Assembly: GCA_032358255.1 (NCBI GenBank)
Contig: JAULBX010002225.1
Coordinates: 83,373 to 147,372, forward strand
Source of the DNA: Heterotrichella gracilis
Taxonomy: Eukaryota > Sar > Xanthophyceae > Tribonematales > Xanthonemataceae
DNA: 64,000 nt
Direction: 5' to 3'
Below the pieces are notes generated by a model, which saw only the letters and a list, made by a program, of their open reading frames with translations, did not search any database and was not told the DNA's origin. Positions 23,092-34,119 of the stretch are shown piece after piece; the stretch's first letter is position 1, and every line of letters starts with the position of its first letter. The position numbers were made by a program, and so were the translations under genes.

Positions 23092-23790
23092 GCGCAGTGT
23101 CGAAATTAATTGGTTTACGGCTGCGCAGTAGCCTGCGCAGTGTCGAAATTAATCCAAATAGCTAGATTGTGGCCAATATTTGAAGTTCGGGCTTACTTAA
23201 CGAGGCCTCGGCTTTCCGCGCCGTTGAACGTACGATACTGCACCCTAGTGTCGGAAAGGCATGCCTGAGGTATCGTGGTGCACAGTAGTTACCGACGAAG
23301 GTACGATACTGCACCTAGTCTGACACGATGTACGTAGGTGTGCACCTGTTTGTGGCTTGCATGCACATAGCCTGTAACTACTGTACGTTGGCAGGTAAGA
23401 AGTTATTTTCCTTCTTGGCAAAAAAAGAAAAGAAACTCCTTTGCAAATGGGTGCATAAGGCAGCATAGTCCCCAGGAAACGCAATATATGTTGTAAAAGC
23501 ATTAAATGATTAGGGTTTGAGAGGTGGTATTTTATCCCTGGCAGTGCTAAGCAGTGCGCGCACTTTGTTGGGTTAGAGATAATTACCTGCATACCTAGGG
23601 GCCCCTCACGCTGCAGGCTGCGGGGTGGCACTGCAGCTAGTAATAAATGCAGTATGAAGGGTGCGCAGTGGGGTGCGCAGTGTCAATATTAAATAGGTTT
23701 GTGGTGAGCAATAGGGTGCGCAGTGGCAATATTAATTCTGTTTTTTGAAGGTGCGCAATGGGCCCTCACTAGTACGGTAGGTCACGAGGT
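23092..23790. repeat. Fragments related to the fold-back element
   Basis: TGCGCAGTGTCGAAATTAAT occurs at about 23092 and again near 23134, with variants near 23675 and 23716 (TGCGCAGTG[T]CAATATTAA). A block TGCGCAATGGGCCCTCACTA from the left arm recurs near 23754-23782. GTACGATACTGCAC occurs twice (about 23230 and 23302). This looks like nested or tandem remains of one family. No gene seen. Confidence 0.65.
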
Positions 23791-24408
23791 TTTGTGCAGG
23801 TCATGCATTTCTGGACCTTGGTTGGGGTAGGGCTTGATAGAGAAGTTCCTGGTGACATCGTTCATCTGTACACTACTGCTGTACCCCAGAAATGGTCACT
23901 GGGCGTAGAATCACCTTCAGCAAGGCTACTAGTGTAAATTGTAGTGTAGGGTTTACAAGGACAGTCCATGTCAGCTGATCATCAGCATGTTGCGCAGGTT
24001 GACACAGTGGTTGCAATTACAGAGGTACAGCCCGAAATATTTAAAACCTCGATATATGCGCAGGGCTTTTATCCCTCCGGAGGCCTGCAATTTGATTGCA
24101 CACATCTGCTTGGAACCCTAGCCACTGTTGTTAAAACCCTAATTCCCTCTGCCAGCATCATGATTCCGTGTCTTTGCTTTTGAAAGCGGAAGCCTTCTGC
24201 TTTTCGGCTTGCTTGTTTTGATAGAAGCCCTGCTCTTTTATCACTGCCTGTTTAAGTCCAAAGCCTCCATGTTTCTGCACAAAGGCGGGCTTTGATGCCA
24301 GCATGCATTGTGACAGAACTCGAGCCTGTGTTTTACCTGGCTGCAAGCCTCGTCAGTAGCTCTTGGCATAACTGAGTGTGCACAAGATAACCCAGTTACC
24401 GTGGCCAC
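23791..24408. other. Upstream region of the amino acid permease
   Basis: No gene found. The segment 24113-24408 has a diverged copy at 16933-17275, which suggests that promoter or leader sequence was duplicated with the start of exon 1. Confidence 0.5.
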
Positions 24409-27400
24409 ATGGCGCAATTGGAAGGCAGCACTAAGGGCCCGCTGGCTGGATGGGATGGGGTCGAGATTGGGGAGGTTGGGGACAAAAAGGACCTACCCAT
24501 CGAGGTCATTGAGCCACCACAACCAGTGAAACATGGTACGTGGTGCTTTGCTGCGAAGGTGGTAGATGAGGGCGAGCTCTAGGCAGGCTGCGTTGTAATG
24601 CACAGTCTTGCCCAACTTAGATGGCGTGTCAATGTGTTGGAGCAAATGTTGGCGTTCCGTGACTGCCTGTGTCGAAAGCAGCACCGAGAGAGCTTATTGG
24701 CAACCAGAGCACTTGATCAGGCAATGGCACCACCGCAATTGTTCAGGCAAAGCTGGCTCAGTGTACTATTGGCTTGGGTGGTTTCGTGTCGTCATCGTGG
24801 GTACGTCAGCACACACCAATCGGGGCGACGCGGAAATGCACCCTGGCCTGAGCAAAAGGTCGAGACGTTACTTGTAACTCGACACAGGGTGATAAAACTA
24901 GGAGCAGTTGGTGTGACCGACGCGCGGTTCGAACCTTTCCTGCATGTGACCCATAAACCACATCGAAAGCAAACTGACAGGTATCCGCCACCCGCTGAGT
25001 ACTGAATTCAAGCTGCGCCACATTTGCTGCAACAAAATATTGGCAAGCTGTAAGGATTCTATACGGTAGTGAAGCGTGGGGGTGTTTGGAACGTTGGTTG
25101 CAGGTCAATGGCATGTCCTGCTGCAGGTCAGTGGCGTGTCCCTGCCAGCTGGCGTGCAATTGCCCACCACCATCTCCCCGTTCCTTGTATTGCATACCGT
25201 GATGCTGCGGGCAGATGTATTGCATACCATGATGCTGATGTGCTATGAGTCCACCACCTCCAGGGCCTGACAAACCTAAACCCTAAACCACCACCTCTGC
25301 GGCACGGCTGAAAAAACCTAAACCCTAAGCTGAACAGGTCACCACGTTCCCCACCCCGCCATGCAGGCACCAAAAGGACCGCAGCCTCCCTCATTCTCAC
25401 AGCCACCATTGGCGCGGCGGCCGGCCAACACCTGTTGTTTTACTTGTTAGAATTACAAGTTGTTTTATTCAGTTATTTCATTGACATTTATAGGTCTACC
25501 ACGATGGTACGATGGTTTGTTCCCGCCCCATGCACCCAGGTACTAAATGGACCGCAGCCTCCCTCATCGTCACCGCAACCATTGGTGCGGGTGTGCTTGG
25601 CCTGCCTCACAGTGTTAGCTGGCTGGGGTGGGTGGCTGGTCCCTCACTGGTACTGGTCTTCTATGCCGTGTCGCTCTACACAGCAGGTGGGGTGGTGGTG
25701 GTGGTGGTGGTGGTTGTATCGGTGGTGGTGGTGGTGGGTAGTGGTGGTGGTGGTGTGGGTATGTGGAGGGGCCGTGGGTGGTGGTGGTGATGTGGGTGTA
25801 TGGAGGGACATGGTGGCTGTGCGCAGTGGTGGTGGCGTGGTTGCGGAGGGTGGGGGGCGCTGGGGGATCCACATGGTGCCGCTCTACAAAGCCAGCGGGT
25901 GGGGGGTGGGGGTGAGTGGCATGGGATGATATGGAAGGGGTCTTCACGGCAAGCTGGTGGCGGTGTTTTGGAAAACATTCTTCGTTTCTTTCAGGCCTGC
26001 TTGCCTCTGTATATGAGGTGGATGGGAAGCAGCACCACACATACGGACAGGCGGTGCGCCACATCCTGGGCCCAACAGATGCAATCTTCCTCGCCCTAGC
26101 GCAATACACCAACCTCATCCTCACCACAGTCGCCTACACCATCACGCCCGCGCAGAGCCTAGGGTATGTGGCTAATCGTGAACCCTAATGCGGTTCACCC
26201 TGGCTGGAAGAGTAGCTAGGTTGAATTGGAGGTGTACACCCCGAGCTAGGGTTTCACCATTTTGCCCTAGCACAGTACACCAACCTCATTGCACATCCAC
26301 TGGCGCGTTTCCCCTGCACCCTGGCCGGTAGAGTTGCAAAACTCCTGTTCTCCTTCCCCCCATGTGAATGTGTTATTTTTCTCCCCCCTGCGCAGCAACA
26401 TCGCTGACAACCTGTGCCAGAAGGGCTCCAACGACCCAGCTGGAACCTCTCCGGTGAACTGACGTGTGCACATGTGTTTCCTCCCCTCGCACATCCACTG
26501 AAATGTGTGCTTTCCCCCTTGCGCAGCAACATCGCTGACAACCTGTGCCTGAAGGGCTCCAACGACCCAGCAGGAACCTCCCCAGTGAACTGTTTCGACT
26601 CTGTGTGGGTGTGGGCAATCATATTCGGGGCGGTGCAGGTGAGTGGCAGGGTGGCAAAGCCACTAGTGTGGGTGAAAATGTGGGCGGTGCTGTTTTTCCT
26701 TGCAATTTATTTGAAAGTGTTTGGAATGCGGTATCTTGCAATATTTGTGATCTGCAATCTGTTTATTGCAACAAAATGCAACTATTCACACCCATGTGCA
26801 CACACAAGCTTACACCCCACATCAGATCCCACCAAAGCCTCTACCTACACTCCACATCAGATCCTACCAAAGCCTATACCCACACCCAACCCTATCTGAT
26901 CTTTCATTCTGCCCCGCAGATCCCCCTCTCACAAATGCCCAACATGGAGAGCATCTGGTGGGTGTCGGCCATCGGGGCAGTAATGTCCATTGGATACTCC
27001 GCCATTGCCCTAGGCCTCTCCCTCTCCAAGGCAGGCAATGGGCTGGGAAGTGTGCAAGGCACATCTGCCTCCCCACCCACCAAGGTTTTCAGTGTGTTCA
27101 ACTCCCTTGGGGATCTGGCCTTTGCCTATGCCTTCCACATGATCCTACTGGAGATTCAGGTGGGTGCAAGATGACTACCCCATCAATTGCAGTACCGCTT
27201 TGGTGTAGAGTTTTGAGATTGAGCGTTACACTTTGGAGGAGTATCTCCCTGATTACTCCCTGATTACTCCCTGATTACTCCCTAACTATCACCTGGCTGT
27301 GCTGCTGGTAATGCATGCAACGAATGACAAGTAGTTCACTAACACTTACAAGGCACCGCCAGCAAAACCCTTCAAGCTCTCACTCAAATGAAACGCCAGG

Positions 27401-29088
27401 GATGCGCGCCGACATGACCCCACCTAAGGGTTACTGGCTTGCCTAGGCGCTAGGGGAGTGCAATAATGATAATGAATAATGAACTAGGCGGCCATGAACC
27501 CAGCCCGGGCATATCCCCACTTGTGCAGGAATACCTTGGACACCTCCAAGGCTTTTCCAAAACCCTAAACTCCTACAACAAACGCCCTGAAACCCTACCT
27601 GCTCTACAGGACACCATCCGGGAGCCGCCCAAGGCCCTCACCCAGATGAAACCCGCTGTGCGCGGCGCCATGACCCTAACGGGGGTTTTCTACATGGCGG
27701 TGGCGTGCGCAGGGTATGCGGCATTTGGGGCTTTGGTGCCGGGGGATATTCTCAGCGCATTTAACTCCCCGACCTGGCTGATTAACCTGGCCAATGCTTT
27801 TGTGGTCATACACATGGCTGCAGCGTATCAGGTAAGGGAAACGTAATGTTTTGTAGGGCATTGCAGGCAGTGTGAAGCTCTAGGGTAGGACCCTAAGGGT
27901 ATGCTATCAGCGTGTTGATGCCGGGCAATATACTCAGCGCATTCAATTACCCGGGTGGCTTATTAACCTGGCCAATGTTTTTGTGGTCATATACATGGCT
28001 GCGGCGTACCAGGCGGGGAAGCAACCCTAGCGTAGGGTATTGTAGCAGAGAGAAGAACCATAATGGAGTTGTATTTTGTGTGTGCATGTGGTCATCTACA
28101 TGGCTGCCTACCAGTTAGGACGGGGAAGACCCTTGGATAGAAATTTGCAGGAACACGGATATCCTGGGTAGGGCGATGGTGGTGTTTGTGGCCATGCAAG
28201 ATTGCGGTGGCCTGCCAGAGGGTAATTTCCCTCAAAGGGAGGGTATGGATGGGCATGTCTGCTGGGTTGATACCCTAGGCTAGGGTGTTGTGCACATGGC
28301 ACAGGGGTGCCGCCGTAGGCTAGGATGTCATGCGTGGATATGCGCATGCAAAAACCTATGCAGTTTTTGTTTTGCCAGCCCACCACTTCCAATACCCTAT
28401 TCAATTGCAGCCAACCAACCAGGCCCTCACCCAGGCCCTCACCCCCCCTTCCTCCCCCGCAGGTGTATGCGCAGCCCGTATTTGCGCTGATTGAGAGGTC
28501 GCTCGACGCCCGATACCCCACCCAGCCCTTCCTCAAGTCCCGGTTGTTCAAGGTGCTGTGGCGCACCGCTTACGTGATTGCCATCACCATCGTTGCCGCA
28601 GCCATGCCCTTCTTTTCGGCATTCACGGGCCTCATTGGTGCGAACTGAACCCTAAAGCCCTAGACCCTGGAACCTCCTAGGAGTACTATGCAGTCCACCG
28701 AGTGCTGTAATTTTTAAATAAAATTTCCATCAACAGGTCAGAACGTCTGGTTTTGAGTGTTGGTAAAGGACCAAGTAACGGTGTTGCGTCACATACATCT
28801 TGCAACTACATGTTGTGCTCCTACCAATGTGGTACTTGGCACTGAAAATATGCGTGGACGCAACTTCAACATGAGGTTTTCAAATTGGTTTGTCCAGGTG
28901 CGCTCAGCTTCTGGCCTGCCAGCGTGTACTTCCCAATCGCCATGTGGTCCAAGGTGCACAACCCTAGCAAGGGTTTGCGGCTGGCGCACTGGGCGCTGAA
29001 TGTGGTGATGGCGGTGGTGTCGGCATGCGCAGTGGTGGGGTCAGTGCGGACCATCGTGGTCCAATTCTCGGACTATACGTTCTTTTGA
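24409..29088 (+). CDS. Amino acid permease (AAAP family, plant AAP type)
   Basis: Proton-coupled amino acid transporter of the plasma membrane or an organelle. Eight exons join in phase to 460 residues, the usual AAP length: 24409-24535, 25540-25686, 25995-26163, 26527-26638, 26920-27159, 27610-27831, 28463-28637, 28898-29088. The cytosolic N-terminus ends PVKHGTKWTAASLIVTATIG, the characteristic entry into membrane segment 1. GAGVLGLPHSVSWLGWVAGP follows. About ten further hydrophobic segments are visible, for example VFYMAVACAGYAAFGALVPG and PASVYFPIAMWSK. The ATG at 24409 gives a normal N-terminus. Intron 1 is 1 kb. Introns contain copies of exon edges. Substrate cannot be inferred. Confidence 0.9.
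25264..25425 (+). repeat. Copy of permease exon 2 start with CCTAAACCCTAAACC filler
   Basis: About 25362-25420 repeats the acceptor and first codons of exon 2 (reads GTKRTAASLILTATIGAAAG against GTKWTAASLIVTATIGAG). CCTAAACCCTAAACC lies at 25275-25289 and again, shorter, at 25317-25328. Trp has become Arg in the copy. Confidence 0.85.
25687..25760. repeat. (GGT)n microsatellite in permease intron 2
   Basis: Near-pure GGTGGT run immediately after the exon 2 donor, with related GGT/GTG-rich sequence on to about 25860. Confidence 0.9.
26255..26465 (+). repeat. Copies of permease exon 3 and exon 4 parts; exon 4 copy has a stop
   Basis: About 26262-26292 repeats exon 3 (ALAQYTNLI). 26396-26459 repeats the first 64 bases of exon 4 with its GCGCAG acceptor, reading NIADNLCQKGSNDPAGTSPVN in the same phase, then TGA at 26460-26462 where the real exon has TGT. 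Splicing to this acceptor would truncate the permease, as a poison exon would. Confidence 0.85.
27905..28130 (+). repeat. Copies of permease exon 6 end
   Basis: About 27915-28015 repeats the 3' part of exon 6 (GDILSAF..LINLANAFVV, original 27745-27831) with one-base indels that break the frame. A second, shorter piece near 28085-28120 repeats GTGGTCATCTACATGGCTGC. Confidence 0.8.
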
Positions 29089-31599
29089 AAGGGGTCCTGG
29101 AACCAAGGTTGGGCCCCTATGCTGCATGTTACAGGGTGAGATAATGTGGGATGCATCCACGACAGAAGTGCCGGTGCCCCAAAATTTTGGCAAAATGTGT
29201 GTCCCAGAGGTATTGTGGTGGCTGGCCCCCATGTGCAGCAGTGGTGGGGTTGGTGCCGACCCTCGTGGTGCAGTTATTGGAGTACCGTTTTTTTTTTTTT
29301 TTTTGAGTGTGCATGGGGCTGCCTTCAGTGCACTGGGTTGCTTTCTGTGTGTGATTTTGGTTGCAACACGTGTGTGGGGGGGGAATACATTGCATGCGGC
29401 ACAATCCGGCACAATGTACGGAACTTTTTGAATACCTATCACAGTGGTTCTCAGACTATCATTTCATTGGTCTAAGGTTTTTTAAAATGCATATGGCTAG
29501 CCAGCTGCTTTCAGTACACTCGGCTGTAATTTGTGTGCAATTTTGTGTGTGATTTGGGTGTAGTATGCATGCTGCACGATGTCATTGTCAAATGACCTTT
29601 TCTTTATTTCTATCAAGAGTGTGGGATTGGTGCCATCAGTGAACCATTTTGAGCTGTTGGATCTGAATCAAATTGGCCCAATCTAATTGTTGGCATTGAT
29701 CAACATTAGGTTCAGGCGTGCCGCGTAGGACAGCGCTTTGGCCAACACAATGTGCAGTGCCATGGTTGAAGACAGTATTGTAACACCAGCGCTGCGCAGG
29801 GCCCTCAGCAGTCCCACCGGTGGCCCACTTCAACACCCATACAGTAGTACACCGTGTAGAAATTACATTTACTGTAACAGTTACATGCGTGGCCCCAGAG
29901 GGATGCATCCACCAATAGTCGCCAAACGCTAGGCACACTGTAGAGGTCAGTGCCACAAACTTTGTTGAACTTTGCAGCGTGTGCCGCATGCTGTGGCCGC
30001 CCACTGCGCCATTGCACGTGCCGGTACCGCAAATTGCAATGGCCATGGCGCATCCTCAATTTCAATTTCACCCTAAACCCTAAACCCTAAACCCTAAAAT
30101 AAATCGGTTGCTACTGTGCCATTGCGCGTGCTGGTACCGGTGTACCGGTTGGCACAATGATGCTCCTAAACCCCCTTGAAGGCCACCTACTGCACCGCCA
30201 CGCTTTGTACTCGCAGCGCTGGCCCAGAATGATCCACGATGTGCGTGCCGTAATGTCATATTTGGCGTGCACTGCAGGCCTGTATACATCATCACAATTA
30301 TTGATTATTTAAATAGTAATCAATATGATGGTAACTGCATGTAAGTGATGTGACAGATGGTAGCTGCTGATGGGATGGTACTGAACTGCTGATGTGATGG
30401 TACCTGCTGATGGGAACCGATTCATATAGCGCTATGTGGATCGGCACGTATACATGAGCGCTATTACATCAGATCCGATACGATCAGGCTGAGCAAGATG
30501 TACAAGATGACATCAACTAGGCAGTTACTGGGCCAGGGGATATGTCACCTTATATATATGGTCATATATATATGACAACTTATTATTACATAATGTGGCT
30601 TGGCAAGCAATGCAATGCGCCAGCCCGGAGTCCTGCAATTTGACTCACTAAGGCTGAAGCAAATTTGCATCTCAAACCTACTCGAGTCGGACTCATCTGT
30701 ACAGCGCTGTGAGGGCAACTAGTGCTGCTCAACGACTTGCTGGAAAAAAAAATTACAAGATACACAACGTTGGTACCAGTATGGCATGGCAGGGTAGGTA
30801 TGCGGTATATGAATGTGTATCATACACAGCCGGGTAGCCCTGGTATAGCCACAAGTGCGTCCCCACAAGTGACAGATTAACTCGTAACAATTGTGTACAC
30901 ATATACGCACAGCCCATAAACTGCATGTATACCAAATAGTGACTTTGTGTGATACCACCAACCTGAGGCATAAAAGTTTGAAAACAATTGGGGACTCGCC
31001 CCATGGATTTTAGCATTAGGCGCATGCTGTACATGCCTATAGGTACAGTAATATACAGATCGTATGCACGATCACCACAGCACCACAAATTTAAAAAAAA
31101 TACGCAGTACATATACAAAGAAGATACACGCTACAAAGTACATGCCGTGGAAACAGTTGGTGCGCGGATCTAGGACCCCACAGGCACTGGGAAATACCTG
31201 TGCACAATAAAATAATATCATCAAGATTAATCAATGCATGCAGCAGATTTTAATTTAGCCCTGTGGGCGCCATCTCAGCAACTCAATCACGTCGTACAGT
31301 GCCCATGCTCAAACCATGTATGTGGGACATGAACATAAAAGCATATACACGAAATAAACATAACACATGGTACTAGAAAAAATATAAAGTACCAAAATTA
31401 GACACGAAACCAACAAAACAAAACACCACAAAAAAGTAAAACACATTATTGGTAACACAATTAGAAAGACAATTGTTAACACGTGGTATTGAAAAAAATT
31501 TAAAGTACACAGCCCTGACATCAGTACCCTTTGCAAAGTCATGGTAAGTTTTTCTTGGGTAAGTGTTGTGAATTCTTGGTACTGATATGGTGTTCATAT
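29089..31599. other. Intergenic region between permease and methyltransferase (convergent)
   Basis: No gene recognised. It holds a diverged copy of the permease last exon (29230-29275, reads VVGLVPTLVVQL against VVGSVRTIVVQF), a 16-base T run at 29288-29303, a (CCCTAAA)4-like tract at 30071-30098, short GGTACTGCTGATGGGATGG-type direct repeats at 30355-30420, and an AT-rich TATATATATGGTCATATATATATG hairpin near 30550. Confidence 0.6.
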
Positions 31600-34119
31600 C
31601 TACAGACCCGCAGATACAAGGTAGTACCTGGGCTTCTCCCCTGCAGAGTTGGTACCAGGGGGTGCCATCACCCGCACACCATACATGCTGGCAGCATCCT
31701 GGATATCCACAACTTCGACATTGCCACCACCCCTCCCGCCTCCCCACCGGTTCCCCGTAACATACTCCACCACCTCCTCCACCCGATCCCCGGCAACAGC
31801 CCAAGAGAAGGACTCGATCATGCTCTTGTTGGACTCCAAAAACCCTCCAGGCTGGCATGCCGCCAGCAGCACATCATGTGATGCCTGGTTCTGAGTGGTG
31901 AAGATGAGGCTGCTCCCAGGGTTTGATTGTGTGGCCAGGGATTGCAAGAGCGCCTCCACCTGGTGTGGCTTGAGGTAGTAGAGCAGGCCCTCGGCCACCC
32001 AGATGGTGGGGGCCAGGGGGTCCCAGCCGGCGGCGGCGAGGTGGGTGTACCACAGGGGGTGCATGAAGTCGGCCGCAACGGGGGTGTAGGAGCTGGTGAA
32101 CAGGGGGAACCTGTAGGTGTGGAATGGGGAGGGCTTAGGGTTTAGGGTTTTAGAGTATGAGAGTTTTAGGGTGTAGGAGCTGGTGAGCAGGGGGACGAGA
32201 TGGGGTTTTAGGGTTTAGAATATAGCTGCATAGGGTTCAGCCGCTGAGCACTTGAGCGGCGGGCTGAGTTCATGCATGCGTACTTGGATGAGCAAATGCC
32301 CTGTGCACAAACATTTACGACAATCAATTGCAAACTCTTCTTTGGAAAGTGCACCAGGGTTCCCTCCCCGCACCTTGCGTCCCCTCTCCCCTGCTCGCCA
32401 TGTGTCATCGCCCCAATGGCCTCCAGCTGACTCAGCTTGTGGTCGATGACGTCAGCACGGTCCACCTCAAACCATGCCACGTCAGCACCCAGCGGCAGGC
32501 GCCAGGCACGCGAGTCCATGCCGGCACCCAGCAGCACAACATTCACCTGGAGGGGGGGGGAGGAAATGTCACGGTGATGCATTTAATACACGCAGGGACG
32601 GGATTGTGGGTATGGTGCAGTATATTGCCAGCGGCTGGGGAATTTGAATGGCTACATGCGCATTTGCACGGTACTGATTATGTTTTAGGGTTTAGTCTTG
32701 GGTTGAAAGCTAGGTTTCCATCCACAAACTATGCCACTGTGCCAGGCGCGCACATTTGCCTACCTTGGATGGTTGAGGTGCGCCACTGCCAGGTGTCAGC
32801 CTGTGGCTCCTCGCAGCAGCCAGTGCGCCCATGAGCTGGTCATCAATGAAGCGGGAGCGCAGGGCGATGAAGTCGACCATGCGCGGGGTGGCGCTTATTG
32901 GAAAGGAGGGAGCTGCAATGGGAGGGGAGGGGGGGTTAAGCAGGGTGTTGGCAAGCAGTAGGGCGGGTGTGGTTGGCCTGGAGGAGAGGGTTGGACAAGG
33001 GTGAACGCTTGTACTGGGTTCAGCTACAATTTCTATGCGATTTACTGTTTGGGCCAAATTAATATTTTGTTTATAGCTGCATGCGTGCCACATGTGGAAT
33101 GCAAATGCTTGCATGGCTGGCAGCACTCGGTGCCAATCATCCTTGGACCTCACACCTTCCTGCACCCCGCACCGCCCGCCTACCTTGCTTCCCCTGTGCC
33201 CCCTCCGGCAGGCAGAATGCGCGTGCAAGGGGGTCATAAATGATGCCATCAGGGAGGGTTGTCTCGATTGCTCGCCCCATGGCCACTTGGACGGCGGTGG
33301 CTGACACTGGGTTGGTGAGGGCGGGGGTGGGGGCTGTGGGTGCAGGGCGGGTGACGGGGGGGGCAGGAGCTACCTCTGTGGGGTGGGTGATGGGGGGGGC
33401 GGGGGCGGCCACTGCTGGGCGGGGGGTGGGGCTTCTGGTGCCCTTGCGCAGCCTGCAGGGAGAGGAATGCAGGATCAATCTGGATGCCATCATTGATGAG
33501 AATTATAGTGTTACCATTTTTCATTACATTTCTGGCAGTTGCGGTTGCGACAGAAGTCAAAGAAACGCACTGCCTGTTGTTCTACCACTAGGCGCATTTT
33601 TGAGAGGAGGTGGCAAGCTGGGGAACATATCCTCCTGTGGCATTGAGGTACATATATAGGTGGCCACTACCGCTGCAGTGCAAAAGCATGCTAGCAGATT
33701 GCATAAGTTCAGCAAGCAATGTGCCTAGTCCCCGCACTAATTCTGCGCTGTCTATGTAGATATGCATATGCATATGCCCCACTCAAGTCCTTCCGAATGA
33801 CACAGCACTGGTGGACTTGATGCAACTGGATGCTACACCAACAGCTTTGGCCAGACGTCTGTTATAAGAGCTTGCTACTCACCTGAAGCAAGCTCAACTA
33901 ATATTTGAAATTTGAACCGCGCATGTGCAAGTGGGCGGGTCATGCTTACCTGCCAGTGGAGGCTGCAGACGCAACGGTGATGGATACCGTACGATACCTC
34001 TGAAGGGCAGGCTTGCGGGTTGCAGATAGTCGTGCAGCGCTGGGCTTCTGTACGAGCCTGGTGTTGACCCCAGCGGTGGGTGCCATGACAGGTGGCATGT
34101 GGTGGATGCGGGAAGCCAT
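31600..34119 (-). CDS. SAM-dependent methyltransferase (LCMT/TIGR00027-like fold), plastid-targeted
   Basis: Transfers a methyl group from S-adenosylmethionine to an unidentified substrate. Five exons join in phase to 423 residues: 33950-34119, 33184-33452, 32764-32912, 32374-32546, 31600-32110. The first 56 residues (MASRIHHMPPVMAP.. with many S, A, R, few acids) look like a plastid transit peptide. A Pro/Ala/Thr-rich linker follows. The methyltransferase core has LPDGIIYDPLARAF, MVDFIALRSRFIDD, the SAM-binding VNVVLLGAGMDSRAWRL, the acidic loop WFEVDRADVIDHK and WVAEGLLYYL. These motifs are typical of the leucine carboxyl methyltransferase-like family. Whether it methylates a protein or a small molecule cannot be told. 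Confidence 0.85.
32111..32210 (-). repeat. Copy of methyltransferase exon 5 start with TTTAGGG filler
   Basis: GTGTAGGAGCTGGTGAACAGGGGGA (exon 5 start, to 32110) recurs as GTGTAGGAGCTGGTGAGCAGGGGGA at about 32170-32194. The copies are separated by TTAGGGTTTAGGGTTTTAGAG. Confidence 0.85.

Noticed and set aside
24915-24945. GCGGTTCGAACCTTTCC, a B-box-like sequence in permease intron 1
   Set aside because: No A box or tail at a proper distance and no match to the SINE body. It is not called as a SINE or tRNA.
25435-25929. 164-codon plus-strand frame rich in Val, Trp and Gly
   Set aside because: It is a read-through of the (GGT)n microsatellite and permease exon 2 in another frame.
30071-30098. 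CCCTAAA repeats as a possible chromosome end
   Set aside because: These and similar tracts are only two to four units long and lie inside gene-rich sequence. They are interstitial, not a telomere.
33249-33560. Minus-strand frame rich in Pro and His over the methyltransferase linker
   Set aside because: It is a shifted frame of the Pro/Ala-rich exon 2. The in-phase frame continues into the methyltransferase core.
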